A DNA stretch of 64,000 nucleotides from Haemophilus parainfluenzae. Lineage in GTDB: Bacteria > Pseudomonadota > Gammaproteobacteria > Enterobacterales > Pasteurellaceae. Shown one piece after another: positions 1-6,486 of this stretch (its first letter is position 1; each line of letters begins with the position of its first letter). Position numbers and translations under genes: made by a program. The notes under the pieces were generated by a model that was not told the DNA's origin, did no database searches, and saw only the letters and a program-made list of their open reading frames with translations. The stretch covers positions 43,578-107,577 of the forward strand of contig NZ_QEPZ01000006.1 in the NCBI RefSeq assembly GCF_003253005.1. The letters run 5' to 3'.

Positions 1-383
1 AGTTAGAAGTTGAAGTCTTCCGTGGTGCTGATGGCTGGTTACGTGCTGAAAGTGGCGCATTATCAACAGGTGAAGCGATCGGTACGGGTATGTCTATTCT
101 ATTAATGGTTGTACAAAGCTGGGAAGAGGAAAGCCGCCGTATTCGTGGTAAAGACATCGTACCATGTCGCTTACTATTCTTGGATGAGGCAGCGCGTTTA
201 GATGGTAAATCCATTTCCACCTTGTTCGAACTTTGCGAACGTTTGGATATGCAATTACTTATCGCAGCACCGGAAAACATTAGCCCTGAAAAAGGGACAA
301 CCTATAAACTGGTGCGTAAAATCGCCGGCAACCAAGAACAAGTTCATGTGGTTGGTTTGCGTGGCTTTGGCGCAACAGAGTAG
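1..383 (+). CDS. mukB: Chromosome partition protein MukB, C-terminal part
   Basis: This is the 3' end of mukB; the reading frame enters the window open at base 3 and 126 codons are visible. MukB is the SMC-like ATPase of the MukBEF condensin that compacts and segregates chromosomes. The fragment carries the ABC signature region ([14 protein letters not shown]) about 20 residues in, and a Walker B segment ([12 protein letters not shown]), the order expected for the C-terminal head half. A hairpin with a T run follows the stop codon. Organisms with MukB also tend to have MatP, and matP is present in this window. Confidence is high; only the upstream part is missing. Confidence 0.95.
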   Translation, partial: LEVEVFRGADGWLRAESGALSTGEAIGTGMSILLMVVQSWEEESRRIRGKDIVPCRLLFLDEAARLDGKSISTLFELCERLDMQLLIAAPENISPEKGTTYKLVRKIAGNQEQVHVVGLRGFGATE

Positions 384-390
384 TTTTTTT

Positions 391-420
391 AAAGCGGTCA
401 AAGCAATTGGCCGCTTTTTT
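391..420 (+). terminator. Terminator after mukB
   Basis: Stem AAAGCGG/CCGCTTT followed by a T run, a few bases downstream of the mukB stop. The next gene starts at 454. Confidence 0.7.
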
Positions 421-453
421 CATTGTTATTTTTATAAGAATTTAGGACGAATT

Positions 454-1326
454 ATGCACAACCTTATTTTTGCCATTCTATGTAGTGTCGCAGTATCGGT
501 GTTACTCAAAGTTGCGTGTAAGAAAAATATCATTATTGAACAAGCAATTGCGTTTAACTATATTATCGCCATTTCATTAAGTTATTTCTTACTCAAACCT
601 GATTTCAAAGAATTAGAATTTACCGAATATCTAGCACAAAGTGATAGCACACCTATTTTCCTGGCGTTAGGTATTTTATTACCAACTGTATTTATCATTA
701 TGTCTAAAGCGGTTGAATTTGCAGGCATCGTGCGTTCAGATGCCGCACAACGTTTATCGTTATTTCTACCGATTATTGCCTCTTTTATTATTTTCCATGA
801 AACATTAAGTCAGCCAAAAATCGTTGGCATTATTTTGGCATTCATCGGTTTATTCTGTATTTTGAACAAGTCGAATGAACAAAGTGCGGTCACTTTTAAA
901 GGTATTTTAGGTTTAATCGGTGTTTGGTTTGGCTATGGCACCATTGATATTTTATTCAAACAAGTAGCCAAAAGCGGGGGAGCATTCCCAACTACATTAT
1001 TCATTGCTTTCTCATTAGCCGCTTGTGTCATGTTCCTGTATTTATTCCTAAAACGCACTCAATGGAGTGTGCCAAGCTTTATTGGTGGAATCATTTTAGG
1101 TGTATTGAATTTCTTCAACATCCTGTTTTACATTAAAGCTCACCAAAGTTTCGGACAAAACCCAACCTTAGTTTTTGCGGGAATGAATGTTGGTGTTATT
1201 TGTTTAGGGACCATCACCGGCGCATTTTTCTTCAAAGAAAAAATCAGCAAAATCAACTGGCTTGGTGTGCTTGTCAGCCTTTCAGCAATTTTCTGTTTAT
1301 ATTATTTAGATAAAATTTTGGCTTAA
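454..1326 (+). CDS. EamA/DMT-family membrane transporter
   Basis: This is a 290-residue integral membrane protein with about ten hydrophobic segments in two halves, as in drug/metabolite transporter (EamA) permeases. The substrate cannot be told from the sequence. The open frame extends upstream into mukB, but the ATG at 454 is preceded by a ribosome-binding-like AGGA and begins with a hydrophobic segment (MHNLIFAILC), so it is the likely start. sbcB begins two bases after its stop, which suggests co-transcription. A DNA uptake signal lies inside the gene near 892. The family call is moderate to good; the function is unknown. Confidence 0.8.
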   Translation: MHNLIFAILCSVAVSVLLKVACKKNIIIEQAIAFNYIIAISLSYFLLKPDFKELEFTEYLAQSDSTPIFLALGILLPTVFIIMSKAVEFAGIVRSDAAQRLSLFLPIIASFIIFHETLSQPKIVGIILAFIGLFCILNKSNEQSAVTFKGILGLIGVWFGYGTIDILFKQVAKSGGAFPTTLFIAFSLAACVMFLYLFLKRTQWSVPSFIGGIILGVLNFFNILFYIKAHQSFGQNPTLVFAGMNVGVICLGTITGAFFFKEKISKINWLGVLVSLSAIFCLYYLDKILA

Positions 1327-1328
1327 TT

Positions 1329-2750
1329 ATGGCAAACGATTTTAGTTTTTTTATCTACGATTACGAAAGTTTTGGTATCAATCCGGCAAGTGATCGTCCT
1401 GCTCAATTTGCTGGTATTCGTACCGATGCAGATTTCAATATCATTGGTGAGCCGATTATGTTGTATTGCAAGCAAACCAATGATTATTTACCCGCCCCGG
1501 AAGCCGTAATGGTCACAGGAATCACGCCACAAGAATGTAATGAAAAGGGGATTCCTGAACCTGAATTTGCCGCAAAAATTCTAGCTGAATTTTCACAACC
1601 TAACACCTGTGTTGTGGGTTACAACAACATTCGTTATGACGATGAAATGACTCGTTATACCTTTTACCGTAACTTCATTGATCCCTATGAATATAGCTGG
1701 AAAAATGGCAATTCTCGGTGGGATTTACTGGATTTAGTTCGAGCCTGTTATGCTTTGCGTCCAGAGGGAATCAATTGGGCTTATGACGATGATGGAATGC
1801 CAAGCTTTCGCTTAGAAAAACTCACTAAAGCAAATGGTATTGAGCATGAAAATGCCCATGATGCGATGGCGGATGTGTATGCAACTATTGCCATGGCTAA
1901 ATTAATCAAAGAAAAGCAGCCTAAATTATTTCAATTCTTCTTTGAGCATAGAGGTAAAAAGGAAATTGAAAAACTGATCGATACAGCTGAAATGACACCA
2001 TTAGTGCATGTTTCGGGCATGCTAGGGAATTATTGCGGCAATTGTGCTTGGGTGGCACCATTAGCATGGCATCCAACTAATCAAAATGCCGTAATCGTTT
2101 GTGATTTATCAGGTGATATTGATAATTTACTCAGTAAAAGTGCGGTTGATTTGCGACAAGATTTATATACCAAGAAAAGCGAGCTAGAAGAAAGAGGAGT
2201 TCCATCAGTCCCACTAAAATTGGTTCATATTAATAAATGCCCAATTTTGGCTCCTGCAAAAACGTTACTACCAGAAAATGCAGCTAGTTTAGGGATAGAC
2301 AGACAACATTGCTTAGATAATTTAGCAAAATTGCGCCAATCCTTAGATATTCGTGAGAAAGTTATTGAAATCTTCTCAGAAGAGCGCGAATTTGAGCCGA
2401 GCGATAATGTAGAAACTGAACTTTATAACGGTTTCTTTAGCAATGCCGATAAAAACAATATGGCTATTTTACGTGATTTACCACCTGAAAAATTAGCTGT
2501 TCATGGTTTAGCATTTGAAGATAAACGAATTCCTGAATTGTTATTCCATTATCGTGCAAGACATTTCTACAAAACCCTAAATCGTGCTGAGCAAATCAAA
2601 TGGCAAAAATATCGCCAACGTAAATTAGAACAAAGTGCGGTTAAATTTGAAGAAAGTTTACAGCAGCTAGCAGAGGAATATTCGGATAATCCAACCAAAC
2701 TGAATTTACTGCAACAGGTTTATGAGTACGGAGCAAAACTGTTATCTTAA
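1329..2750 (+). CDS. sbcB: Exodeoxyribonuclease I (SbcB/ExoI)
   Basis: The 473-residue product matches the usual length of exonuclease I, the 3'-5' exonuclease for single-stranded DNA in recombination and mismatch repair. The N-terminal DEDD exonuclease domain shows the first acidic pair in FIYDYESFG (Asp11, Glu13), and a later HDAMADVYAT segment supplies the conserved His/Asp. The C-terminal part fits the SH3-like and helical domains that contact SSB. The gene starts two bases after the upstream transporter and ends at a strong terminator, just before the prophage insertion region. Two uptake signals lie within it. Confidence 0.95.
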   Translation: MANDFSFFIYDYESFGINPASDRPAQFAGIRTDADFNIIGEPIMLYCKQTNDYLPAPEAVMVTGITPQECNEKGIPEPEFAAKILAEFSQPNTCVVGYNNIRYDDEMTRYTFYRNFIDPYEYSWKNGNSRWDLLDLVRACYALRPEGINWAYDDDGMPSFRLEKLTKANGIEHENAHDAMADVYATIAMAKLIKEKQPKLFQFFFEHRGKKEIEKLIDTAEMTPLVHVSGMLGNYCGNCAWVAPLAWHPTNQNAVIVCDLSGDIDNLLSKSAVDLRQDLYTKKSELEERGVPSVPLKLVHINKCPILAPAKTLLPENAASLGIDRQHCLDNLAKLRQSLDIREKVIEIFSEEREFEPSDNVETELYNGFFSNADKNNMAILRDLPPEKLAVHGLAFEDKRIPELLFHYRARHFYKTLNRAEQIKWQKYRQRKLEQSAVKFEESLQQLAEEYSDNPTKLNLLQQVYEYGAKLLS

Positions 2751-2763
2751 CCTTATACATATC

Positions 2764-2776
2764 GTGACACAGTCAC
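2764..2776. promoter_or_regulatory. Candidate matS site (MatP binding)
   Basis: GTGACACAGTCAC has both 5-base arms of the MatP site GTGACRNYGTCAC intact and differs only at the eighth base, 12 of 13. It lies near the dif site, and MatP is encoded in this window. Binding is inferred. Confidence 0.5.
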
Positions 2777-2792
2777 ACAAATACCATTCATC

Positions 2793-2838
2793 AAAAACGT
2801 AAATCTTAATCCCTGAGATTTACGTTTTTCTTTTTTTA
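2793..2838 (+). terminator. Terminator after sbcB
   Basis: A stem of about 13 bp (AAAACGTAAATCT with its complement) is followed by a long T run, a typical rho-independent terminator. Confidence 0.85.
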
Positions 2839-2868
2839 ATCTGATGATATTCACCTAATAAAATAACG

Positions 2869-2888
2869 CAGAATTCACGTAGCGTTGT
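2869..2888. repeat. Left copy of a 20-bp inverted repeat flanking dif and the prophage
   Basis: CAGAATTCACGTAGCGTTGT matches the reverse complement of 11470-11489 at 19 of 20 bases. The two copies enclose the whole prophage and the dif site. The function is unknown. Confidence 0.6.
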
Positions 2889-2995
2889 CATTATTTGATA
2901 CAAATAAACTTCTTTATTTTTTCCTTACATTACATTTTATAGTGTATAAATCATTATTTAATCTTGTTACAAGACTTTGCCTTACTAGATTTTAC

Positions 2996-3086
2996 ATTGC
3001 TTAAGCAGTATTTGTGACCTGTGCATAACTCTGTGATCTTATTAATGCGTAGCTTTCACTAACCTTGTAATTAATTTCGCATAATG
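2996..3086 (+). repeat. Left 91-bp direct repeat ending in the dif XerC arm
   Basis: This stretch aligns without gaps to 11217-11307 with six mismatches (85 of 91 identical, counted by eye). The offset of 8221 bases equals the inferred prophage length. It ends in the XerC arm ATTTCGCATAA (3074-3084). In the CTX model only the core would be shared by both ends, so the long repeat suggests either an earlier related prophage at this dif or a phage carrying dif-flanking DNA. Sequence from 2751 to this repeat holds no gene. Confidence 0.85.
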
Positions 3087-3107
3087 GTTTTTCGGATTAT
3101 GTTACAA
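3074..3107 (+). other. attL: XerC arm, 12-bp centre, XerD-like arm (attP1-like)
   Basis: XerC arm ATTTCGCATAA (3074-3084), a 12-base centre (3085-3096) and a XerD-like arm TTATGTTACAA (3097-3107). A normal dif has a 6-base centre; the 12-base centre is the hallmark of attP1 of phage CTX. The left half would be chromosomal and the rest phage DNA. Confidence 0.75.
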
Positions 3108-3146
3108 TTCGAAGCGCGGTATAATAGCGCACGCACCGCGCAAGAA

Positions 3147-3175
3147 TTTACACATAATCCGCTATTATGCGAAAT
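3147..3175 (-). other. Second, inverted dif-like site (attP2-like)
   Basis: Read on the minus strand: XerC arm ATTTCGCATAA (3175-3165), a 7-base centre, and XerD-like TTATGTGTAAA (3157-3147). It is inverted relative to the site at 3074-3107. The pair, with the GCGCGGT/ACCGCGC inner stem (3114-3120 and 3135-3141), can fold into one long imperfect hairpin in single-stranded DNA, re-creating a XerC site. Confidence 0.75.
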
Positions 3176-3190
3176 TAATTTATTGATTTT

Positions 3191-3481
3191 ATGGCAGATA
3201 TTACATTAAAAGACATAACACCGATACATTTTCTGAATGCGGTTAGATTATTGAAAATGGATGATTACCGAGTTTATTGTACGATTGATACTATTGAGAT
3301 TAGGTTTGAGTCTAAGCGATTTTACACAAGACAGGAAAGCGATCTCCGGTTCGATTTATGTGAACATTTGGCTGCATTTTTGACTGAGCTTAGAAATTCA
3401 AGTGTGCCAATAGATAAGGATGATTTCATTAAAGTGTTTAGCCCGATTCCCTCAAGAAGAAGATTTTTCAGAAGAAAATAG
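3191..3481 (+). CDS. Hypothetical prophage protein
   Basis: A 96-residue protein I do not recognise. It is soluble, with mixed charge and a very basic C-terminus (PSRRRFFRRK). It is the first phage gene after the folded attachment site and is closed by a strong bidirectional hairpin that overlaps its stop codon. The ribosome-binding site is weak. Its position next to the attachment site is where CTX-like phages keep regulatory or accessory genes, but no function can be assigned. Confidence 0.6.
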   Translation: MADITLKDITPIHFLNAVRLLKMDDYRVYCTIDTIEIRFESKRFYTRQESDLRFDLCEHLAAFLTELRNSSVPIDKDDFIKVFSPIPSRRRFFRRK

Positions 3482-3503
3482 CCAGCAATTTGCTGGCTAT
3501 TTT
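3475..3503. terminator. Bidirectional terminator between convergent prophage genes
   Basis: A perfect 13-bp stem (AAAATAGCCAGCA and complement) with a 3-base loop has an A run on the left and a T run on the right. It separates the plus-strand gene ending at 3481 from the minus-strand gene ending at 3506. Confidence 0.85.
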
Positions 3504-3505
3504 GG

Positions 3506-3838
3506 CTAAAATTCAGGTAAATTTTCTAAATTATCAGACTTTCTTTTGTTTCCTGCGGTTGTGATGAACTCATCATTATAGAGAACTACATCATCCCCAG
3601 TAATCAATGTACCATTTTTTTTCGTACCAGTTTTGATTGATAATTTTTCTGTTTTCAGTAAGGAAACTATTAATTCTCTAGATAAACTGAACATGGAGCC
3701 ATCTGAAGTAAACTTTACTTTGACACTACTGATAACATTGCGATCTTCATCATATTTAACTTTATAAATGTAGATATCTGGTTTATTTATTTCTTTTTCT
3801 ATCATTATTTTTTGCATTAACTGTTTTATCCTTGTCAT
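3506..3838 (-). CDS. Hypothetical prophage protein, possibly DUF3892-like
   Basis: A 110-residue protein. The start at 3838 is chosen because it has an excellent ribosome-binding site (AGGAGG, five bases upstream); a longer frame to 3892 would run through a hairpin. The segment KYDEDRNVISSVKVK and the ending DNLENLPEF resemble my recollection of the small DUF3892 family, whose function is unknown; this is a weak call. It is transcribed opposite to the structural genes, downstream of the ribbon-helix-helix regulator, with two tandem hairpins between them, so it may be an immunity or regulatory accessory gene. Confidence 0.6.
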   Translation of the reverse strand: MTRIKQLMQKIMIEKEINKPDIYIYKVKYDEDRNVISSVKVKFTSDGSMFSLSRELIVSLLKTEKLSIKTGTKKNGTLITGDDVVLYNDEFITTAGNKRKSDNLENLPEF

Positions 3839-3869
3839 TCCTTCCTCCTGTGGTTGTTTTTTGCTCAAA

Positions 3870-3920
3870 AAAGTTCGGGGGTTCTGTAACACCCGAACTT
3901 TACCGCAATATTCTGCGGTA
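3870..3920. other. Tandem hairpins between two minus-strand prophage genes
   Basis: Hairpin one pairs 3870-3879 with 3892-3901 (AAAGTTCGGG stem). Hairpin two pairs 3901-3907 with 3914-3920 (TACCGCA stem). They directly follow the regulator's stop codon on the minus strand. On that strand they could act as an attenuator or terminator; as ssDNA they could be a replication or packaging structure. Confidence 0.6.
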
Positions 3921-3921
3921 T

Positions 3922-4107
3922 TTATTGGTTTTGTTTTTCGTTGTGTTCAATATATGCGGCTGCATCTTTCGCAAAATGATCAACTAAAACATTCATTACT
4001 TCAGTCCATTTTACTGGTCTTCCAATTTTCATGCCTACTTCCATGGCTAAGCGTTCGACTTTAATTTTCTTGTCTAATTTTATGTTAAAGCTAGCTGTAG
4101 TTTTCAT
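3922..4107 (-). CDS. Ribbon-helix-helix type regulator, probable prophage repressor
   Basis: A 61-residue protein with the pattern of Arc/MetJ-type regulators: an N-terminal strand (TASFNIKLDKKI) and two helices with a lysine-rich turn (GRPVKWTEVMNVLVDHF). It is divergent from the replication gene, and the 189-base gap between them holds repeats and an inverted repeat suited to be its operator. In CTX the equivalent place is held by the repressor RstR, so I infer it controls the lytic-like phage promoter. No partner toxin is seen, so an antitoxin role is less likely. The fold is inferred from pattern only. Confidence 0.65.
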   Translation of the reverse strand: MKTTASFNIKLDKKIKVERLAMEVGMKIGRPVKWTEVMNVLVDHFAKDAAAYIEHNEKQNQ

Positions 4108-4152
4108 GTTGGATTCTCTCTTTTCTGCATCTGTATAGATGTTGTTACACTT

Positions 4153-4192
4153 AAATATTTTAATATTTTAATATTTTAATATTTTAATATTT
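4153..4192. repeat. Five 8-bp tandem repeats in the prophage switch region
   Basis: Four perfect copies of TAATATTT (4161-4192) follow one variant copy, AAATATTT (4153-4160). The tract lies between the regulator and the replication gene. Copy-number change by slippage would alter the promoter spacing. Confidence 0.85.
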
Positions 4193-4223
4193 GTAGTATA
4201 AACTTTTTTACCTAATATTCATT

Positions 4224-4291
4224 TTACCTATTTACCTTTTAAGGTGAAAGTGATATAAATACCTAAAATACTTTTTTAGGTAAATAGGTAA
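4224..4291. promoter_or_regulatory. Inverted repeat upstream of rep, probable operator
   Basis: TTACCTATTTACCT (4224-4237) is perfectly inverted at 4278-4291 (AGGTAAATAGGTAA). Further TACCT motifs occur near 4208 and 4259. The right arm overlaps the ribosome-binding region of the replication gene, so binding there would block its expression. Confidence 0.65.
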
Positions 4292-4296
4292 CAAAA

Positions 4297-5445
4297 GTGT
4301 CTTTATTTATTGACTGGTTAGAAATAGAGCAGGACTTTGGGGTAGAAATCCCTGAAGATGTTTTGCTTTCTATTTATGGTGAATATTTAATGGTCGTTAC
4401 TGAAGGCGGCGAAATTAAAAAAAGTAGAGTAACAGGAAAGTATCGTCATAAAGGCAGTTATTGTGATGAGGTTAAAATTAAAATTTCGGGTTCTATTATT
4501 CGTATGGAAGGAAACCCAAGTAGATGGGGTCGAGTAGAAAATGTTTTTGGTTTTGATACTGTAGATAGTTGCGTTTCCTGTTTCAATTCAATTCTTTCCT
4601 CTCTTAAATTACCAATCTTTACTCGTTGCACTGAAATTTTTTATCGCCAAGGCGAAGATGGTTCTAAGGTCTCAAAATTTTCTAATGGCGCAATTATTAA
4701 ACGTTTAGATATTACCACTAATAAAGCTGTTGGTAAGGGTAATGAGCGTACATTTCTAAAAGCCTTATCACAGATGCGTTATAGAAATTCTATTGGCAGA
4801 CTTCATACAGATGGTTGCACCACGGATTGGCTTAGTAAAAAAGAAAAAGCCAATTTAATTTATCCAAGTTGTTATATAAAACACGAAGAAATGCGAGTTC
4901 ATTCTTATAACAAGATTAAGCGTAAATTTGGTGAAGAATCAAAAGAGTTTAGATATTACAGAAGTGTTTATGAGTATTGCAGAGAAAATGGAGTAGTCCG
5001 TTTTGAGCAAAAATTAAAATCAAGATATTTGCAGCGTGAAAATTTATGTTATTGGGGAATTAGTGATTTTTCAGTATTAGAAAATTTACAGAAGGAATTT
5101 ATTGACATGTATAAAAAGCTAAATGTAAGTCAGTATGATTTAGAAACCATTGCTGAACAATTAGTTTCTCAAGGGATTGTTGATACATTGAGAAAAGCAA
5201 CAACTTCAGCATATTACGCAATGTTATGGGCTAGTGGAAAAGATTTAGGCCTAAAATCTCGTCAATATGAAACTCATAGAGCAAGATTAAGAAAAATAGG
5301 TATTGATATTGCTAATCCTTGCGATGTTGAGAAATTCCAAGCGGTTAGAGTTATCTCCTGTGAAAATATTATGGTTCGTCCATTTAAAGCCCCTGATTTT
5401 TATCAATTTCCAAGTAACGCTCCTCAGTTACGTTTTGTTGTTTAA
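4297..5445 (+). CDS. Filamentous phage replication initiator (gene II/X family)
   Basis: The 382-residue protein begins with GTG; no ATG start exists close by and the frame opens here. It resembles the rolling-circle initiator family of filamentous phages (phage X/CRI, pII): a strand segment IIKRLDITTNKAVG in the middle and a Tyr/Lys motif (HSYNKIKRK) that fits the catalytic tyrosine region. It would nick the plus origin and start ssDNA synthesis. The next gene encodes the ssDNA-binding protein, as in other inoviruses. Upstream operator-like repeats point to tight repression. The family call rests on motif and context, without an alignment. Confidence 0.8.
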   Translation: MSLFIDWLEIEQDFGVEIPEDVLLSIYGEYLMVVTEGGEIKKSRVTGKYRHKGSYCDEVKIKISGSIIRMEGNPSRWGRVENVFGFDTVDSCVSCFNSILSSLKLPIFTRCTEIFYRQGEDGSKVSKFSNGAIIKRLDITTNKAVGKGNERTFLKALSQMRYRNSIGRLHTDGCTTDWLSKKEKANLIYPSCYIKHEEMRVHSYNKIKRKFGEESKEFRYYRSVYEYCRENGVVRFEQKLKSRYLQRENLCYWGISDFSVLENLQKEFIDMYKKLNVSQYDLETIAEQLVSQGIVDTLRKATTSAYYAMLWASGKDLGLKSRQYETHRARLRKIGIDIANPCDVEKFQAVRVISCENIMVRPFKAPDFYQFPSNAPQLRFVV

Positions 5446-5484
5446 TAAATAAGTCTTTTCATCATTAATTAGGAGAAATCAATT

Positions 5485-5811
5485 ATGCGTACCGGATTTT
5501 ATATTGTAGGTATCTTAAAAGGTTATAAATCTTCATCTTTCACTAATCGAGAGACTGGAGAAGTAAAAGATCGTCATAACATGGGGGTTCAATTACAAGA
5601 ACCTGATGGTTATGGCGGCTATAACACGTCAATTCAAGAAATCAAGATTGATGATCGTTCTATGAATGATGCGTTAAGAAATACGATTAATCGCTTAAAA
5701 GATAAGACTGTAATGGTGCTTGTTTATCCTCGTGAATGGGCTATGGAAAATGGCCGTAAAGGTATCACTTACAACTTTGATGAAAGTTCAATCATAGAAG
5801 AATTGAAATAA
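5485..5811 (+). CDS. Phage ssDNA-binding protein (gpV-like, DUF1293 type)
   Basis: A small 108-residue protein directly downstream of the replication initiator, with a good ribosome-binding site (TAGGAGA). Its length, beta-rich pattern (GFYIVGILKGYKSSSF, VQLQEPDGYGGYNTS, MVLVYPREW) and position match the protein that coats phage ssDNA and shifts replication toward single strands. Aromatic residues are frequent, as expected for binding bases. The stop overlaps the next ATG by one base (TAATG), which suggests translational coupling. Confidence 0.8.
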   Translation: MRTGFYIVGILKGYKSSSFTNRETGEVKDRHNMGVQLQEPDGYGGYNTSIQEIKIDDRSMNDALRNTINRLKDKTVMVLVYPREWAMENGRKGITYNFDESSIIEELK

Positions 5812-5900
5812 TGCGTGAATTTATAGAAATGGTAGGAGCAAGTTTTATTGGTTGTGGTCTTGCTCTAACAATTTTTTATTTATTGGTATTTCATTTATGA
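5811..5900 (+). CDS. 29-residue membrane protein, candidate pVII/pIX-like minor coat protein
   Basis: A very short gene: ATG overlaps the stop of the ssDNA-binding gene, and its own TGA overlaps the next ATG (ATGA). The product is almost one transmembrane helix (from GASFIGCGLALTIFYLLVF). In Ff phages the genes for the 33-residue pVII and 32-residue pIX lie in just this place, between the ssDNA-binding protein and the major coat protein. Size, hydrophobicity and coupling support a minor tip protein; there is no sequence proof. Confidence 0.65.
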   Translation: MREFIEMVGASFIGCGLALTIFYLLVFHL

Positions 5901-6154
5901 GTAATGAAATCGAGATTACAACGAAGTTATGTCAATCTCAATCAGGCATTAGTTGTAATGAAGTGGTTTTGAAAATACCACAGACAGAGGCCGTCAAACT
6001 TCAATCTGTGGCATTTTCAGGTAATGAAAATCAAAACTTTTCGGCACAGGATTTTATTCATCATGTCGATAGTTTTGGCTTTTCATTTGGTCTGGTGCTT
6101 ATTTTTTATTTGATAGCTAAATCTATTGGTTCAATTTTAGCTATTCTGAGATAA
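5897..6154 (+). CDS. Small prophage membrane protein upstream of the coat gene
   Basis: An 85-residue product starting at the ATG that overlaps the previous stop; a longer frame from 5852 would cover the 29-residue gene and is less likely. It has a polar N-terminal half (EIEITTKLCQSQSGISCNEV, with two cysteines) and one C-terminal transmembrane segment (GFSFGLVLIFYLIAKSIG). I do not recognise a family. The position suggests a minor virion protein or assembly factor. Confidence 0.65.
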   Translation: MSNEIEITTKLCQSQSGISCNEVVLKIPQTEAVKLQSVAFSGNENQNFSAQDFIHHVDSFGFSFGLVLIFYLIAKSIGSILAILR

Positions 6155-6188
6155 GCATCTCATTTTAACTCAGTACAAGGAGTTTATT

Positions 6189-6419
6189 ATGGCAAATCTT
6201 AAAAAATATCTTGTTTCAGCAGTTGTTTTGGGTTCTTCATTAAGTGCTTTTGCTCAAGGTGAAGCAGCTCAAAAGGTACAAATTGATGTAAATAGTATGC
6301 TTGGGCAAGTGGACTTTTCTACTGTAGTAGCAGGTATTCTTGCTGCCGGTGGGGTTCTTCTTGGTCCTCGAATTGCGAAAATGGGTATTCGATTTATTTT
6401 AGGTTTATTTGGCCGTTAG
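6189..6419 (+). CDS. Filamentous phage major coat protein (pVIII-like)
   Basis: A 76-residue precursor with a clear signal peptide ending SLSAFA, leaving a mature protein of about 53 residues: a short acidic/polar part (EAAQKVQIDVNS), one hydrophobic helix (VVAGILAAGGVLLG) and a basic end (GIRFILGLFGR) that would contact the DNA. This is the classic coat-protein architecture. It has a strong ribosome-binding site (AAGGAG) and is followed at once by a terminator, as in phages that must make this protein in great excess. Confidence 0.9.
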   Translation: MANLKKYLVSAVVLGSSLSAFAQGEAAQKVQIDVNSMLGQVDFSTVVAGILAAGGVLLGPRIAKMGIRFILGLFGR

Positions 6420-6421
6420 GG

Positions 6422-6448
6422 AAAAAGGAGGGTTCCCCCTCCTTTTTT
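6422..6448 (+). terminator. Terminator after the major coat gene
   Basis: An 11-bp stem AAAAAGGAGGG/CCCTCCTTTTT with a T run, three bases after the coat gene stop. A central terminator here is a standard filamentous phage feature. Confidence 0.9.
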
Positions 6449-6486
6449 ATTTATTAATCAATGATAAAGGGCTAGGTAATGTTTTT

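Noticed and set aside
202..453. Upstream extension of the EamA transporter frame into mukB
   Set aside because: It overlaps mukB and a terminator; the ATG at 454 has a better ribosome-binding site and starts with a membrane helix.
3861..4064. 67-codon plus-strand frame over the regulator gene
   Set aside because: It lies antisense to the ribbon-helix-helix gene and crosses two hairpins.
3922..4107. Antitoxin of a toxin-antitoxin pair
   Set aside because: The downstream gene does not look like a known toxin and a hairpin pair separates them; a phage repressor fits better.
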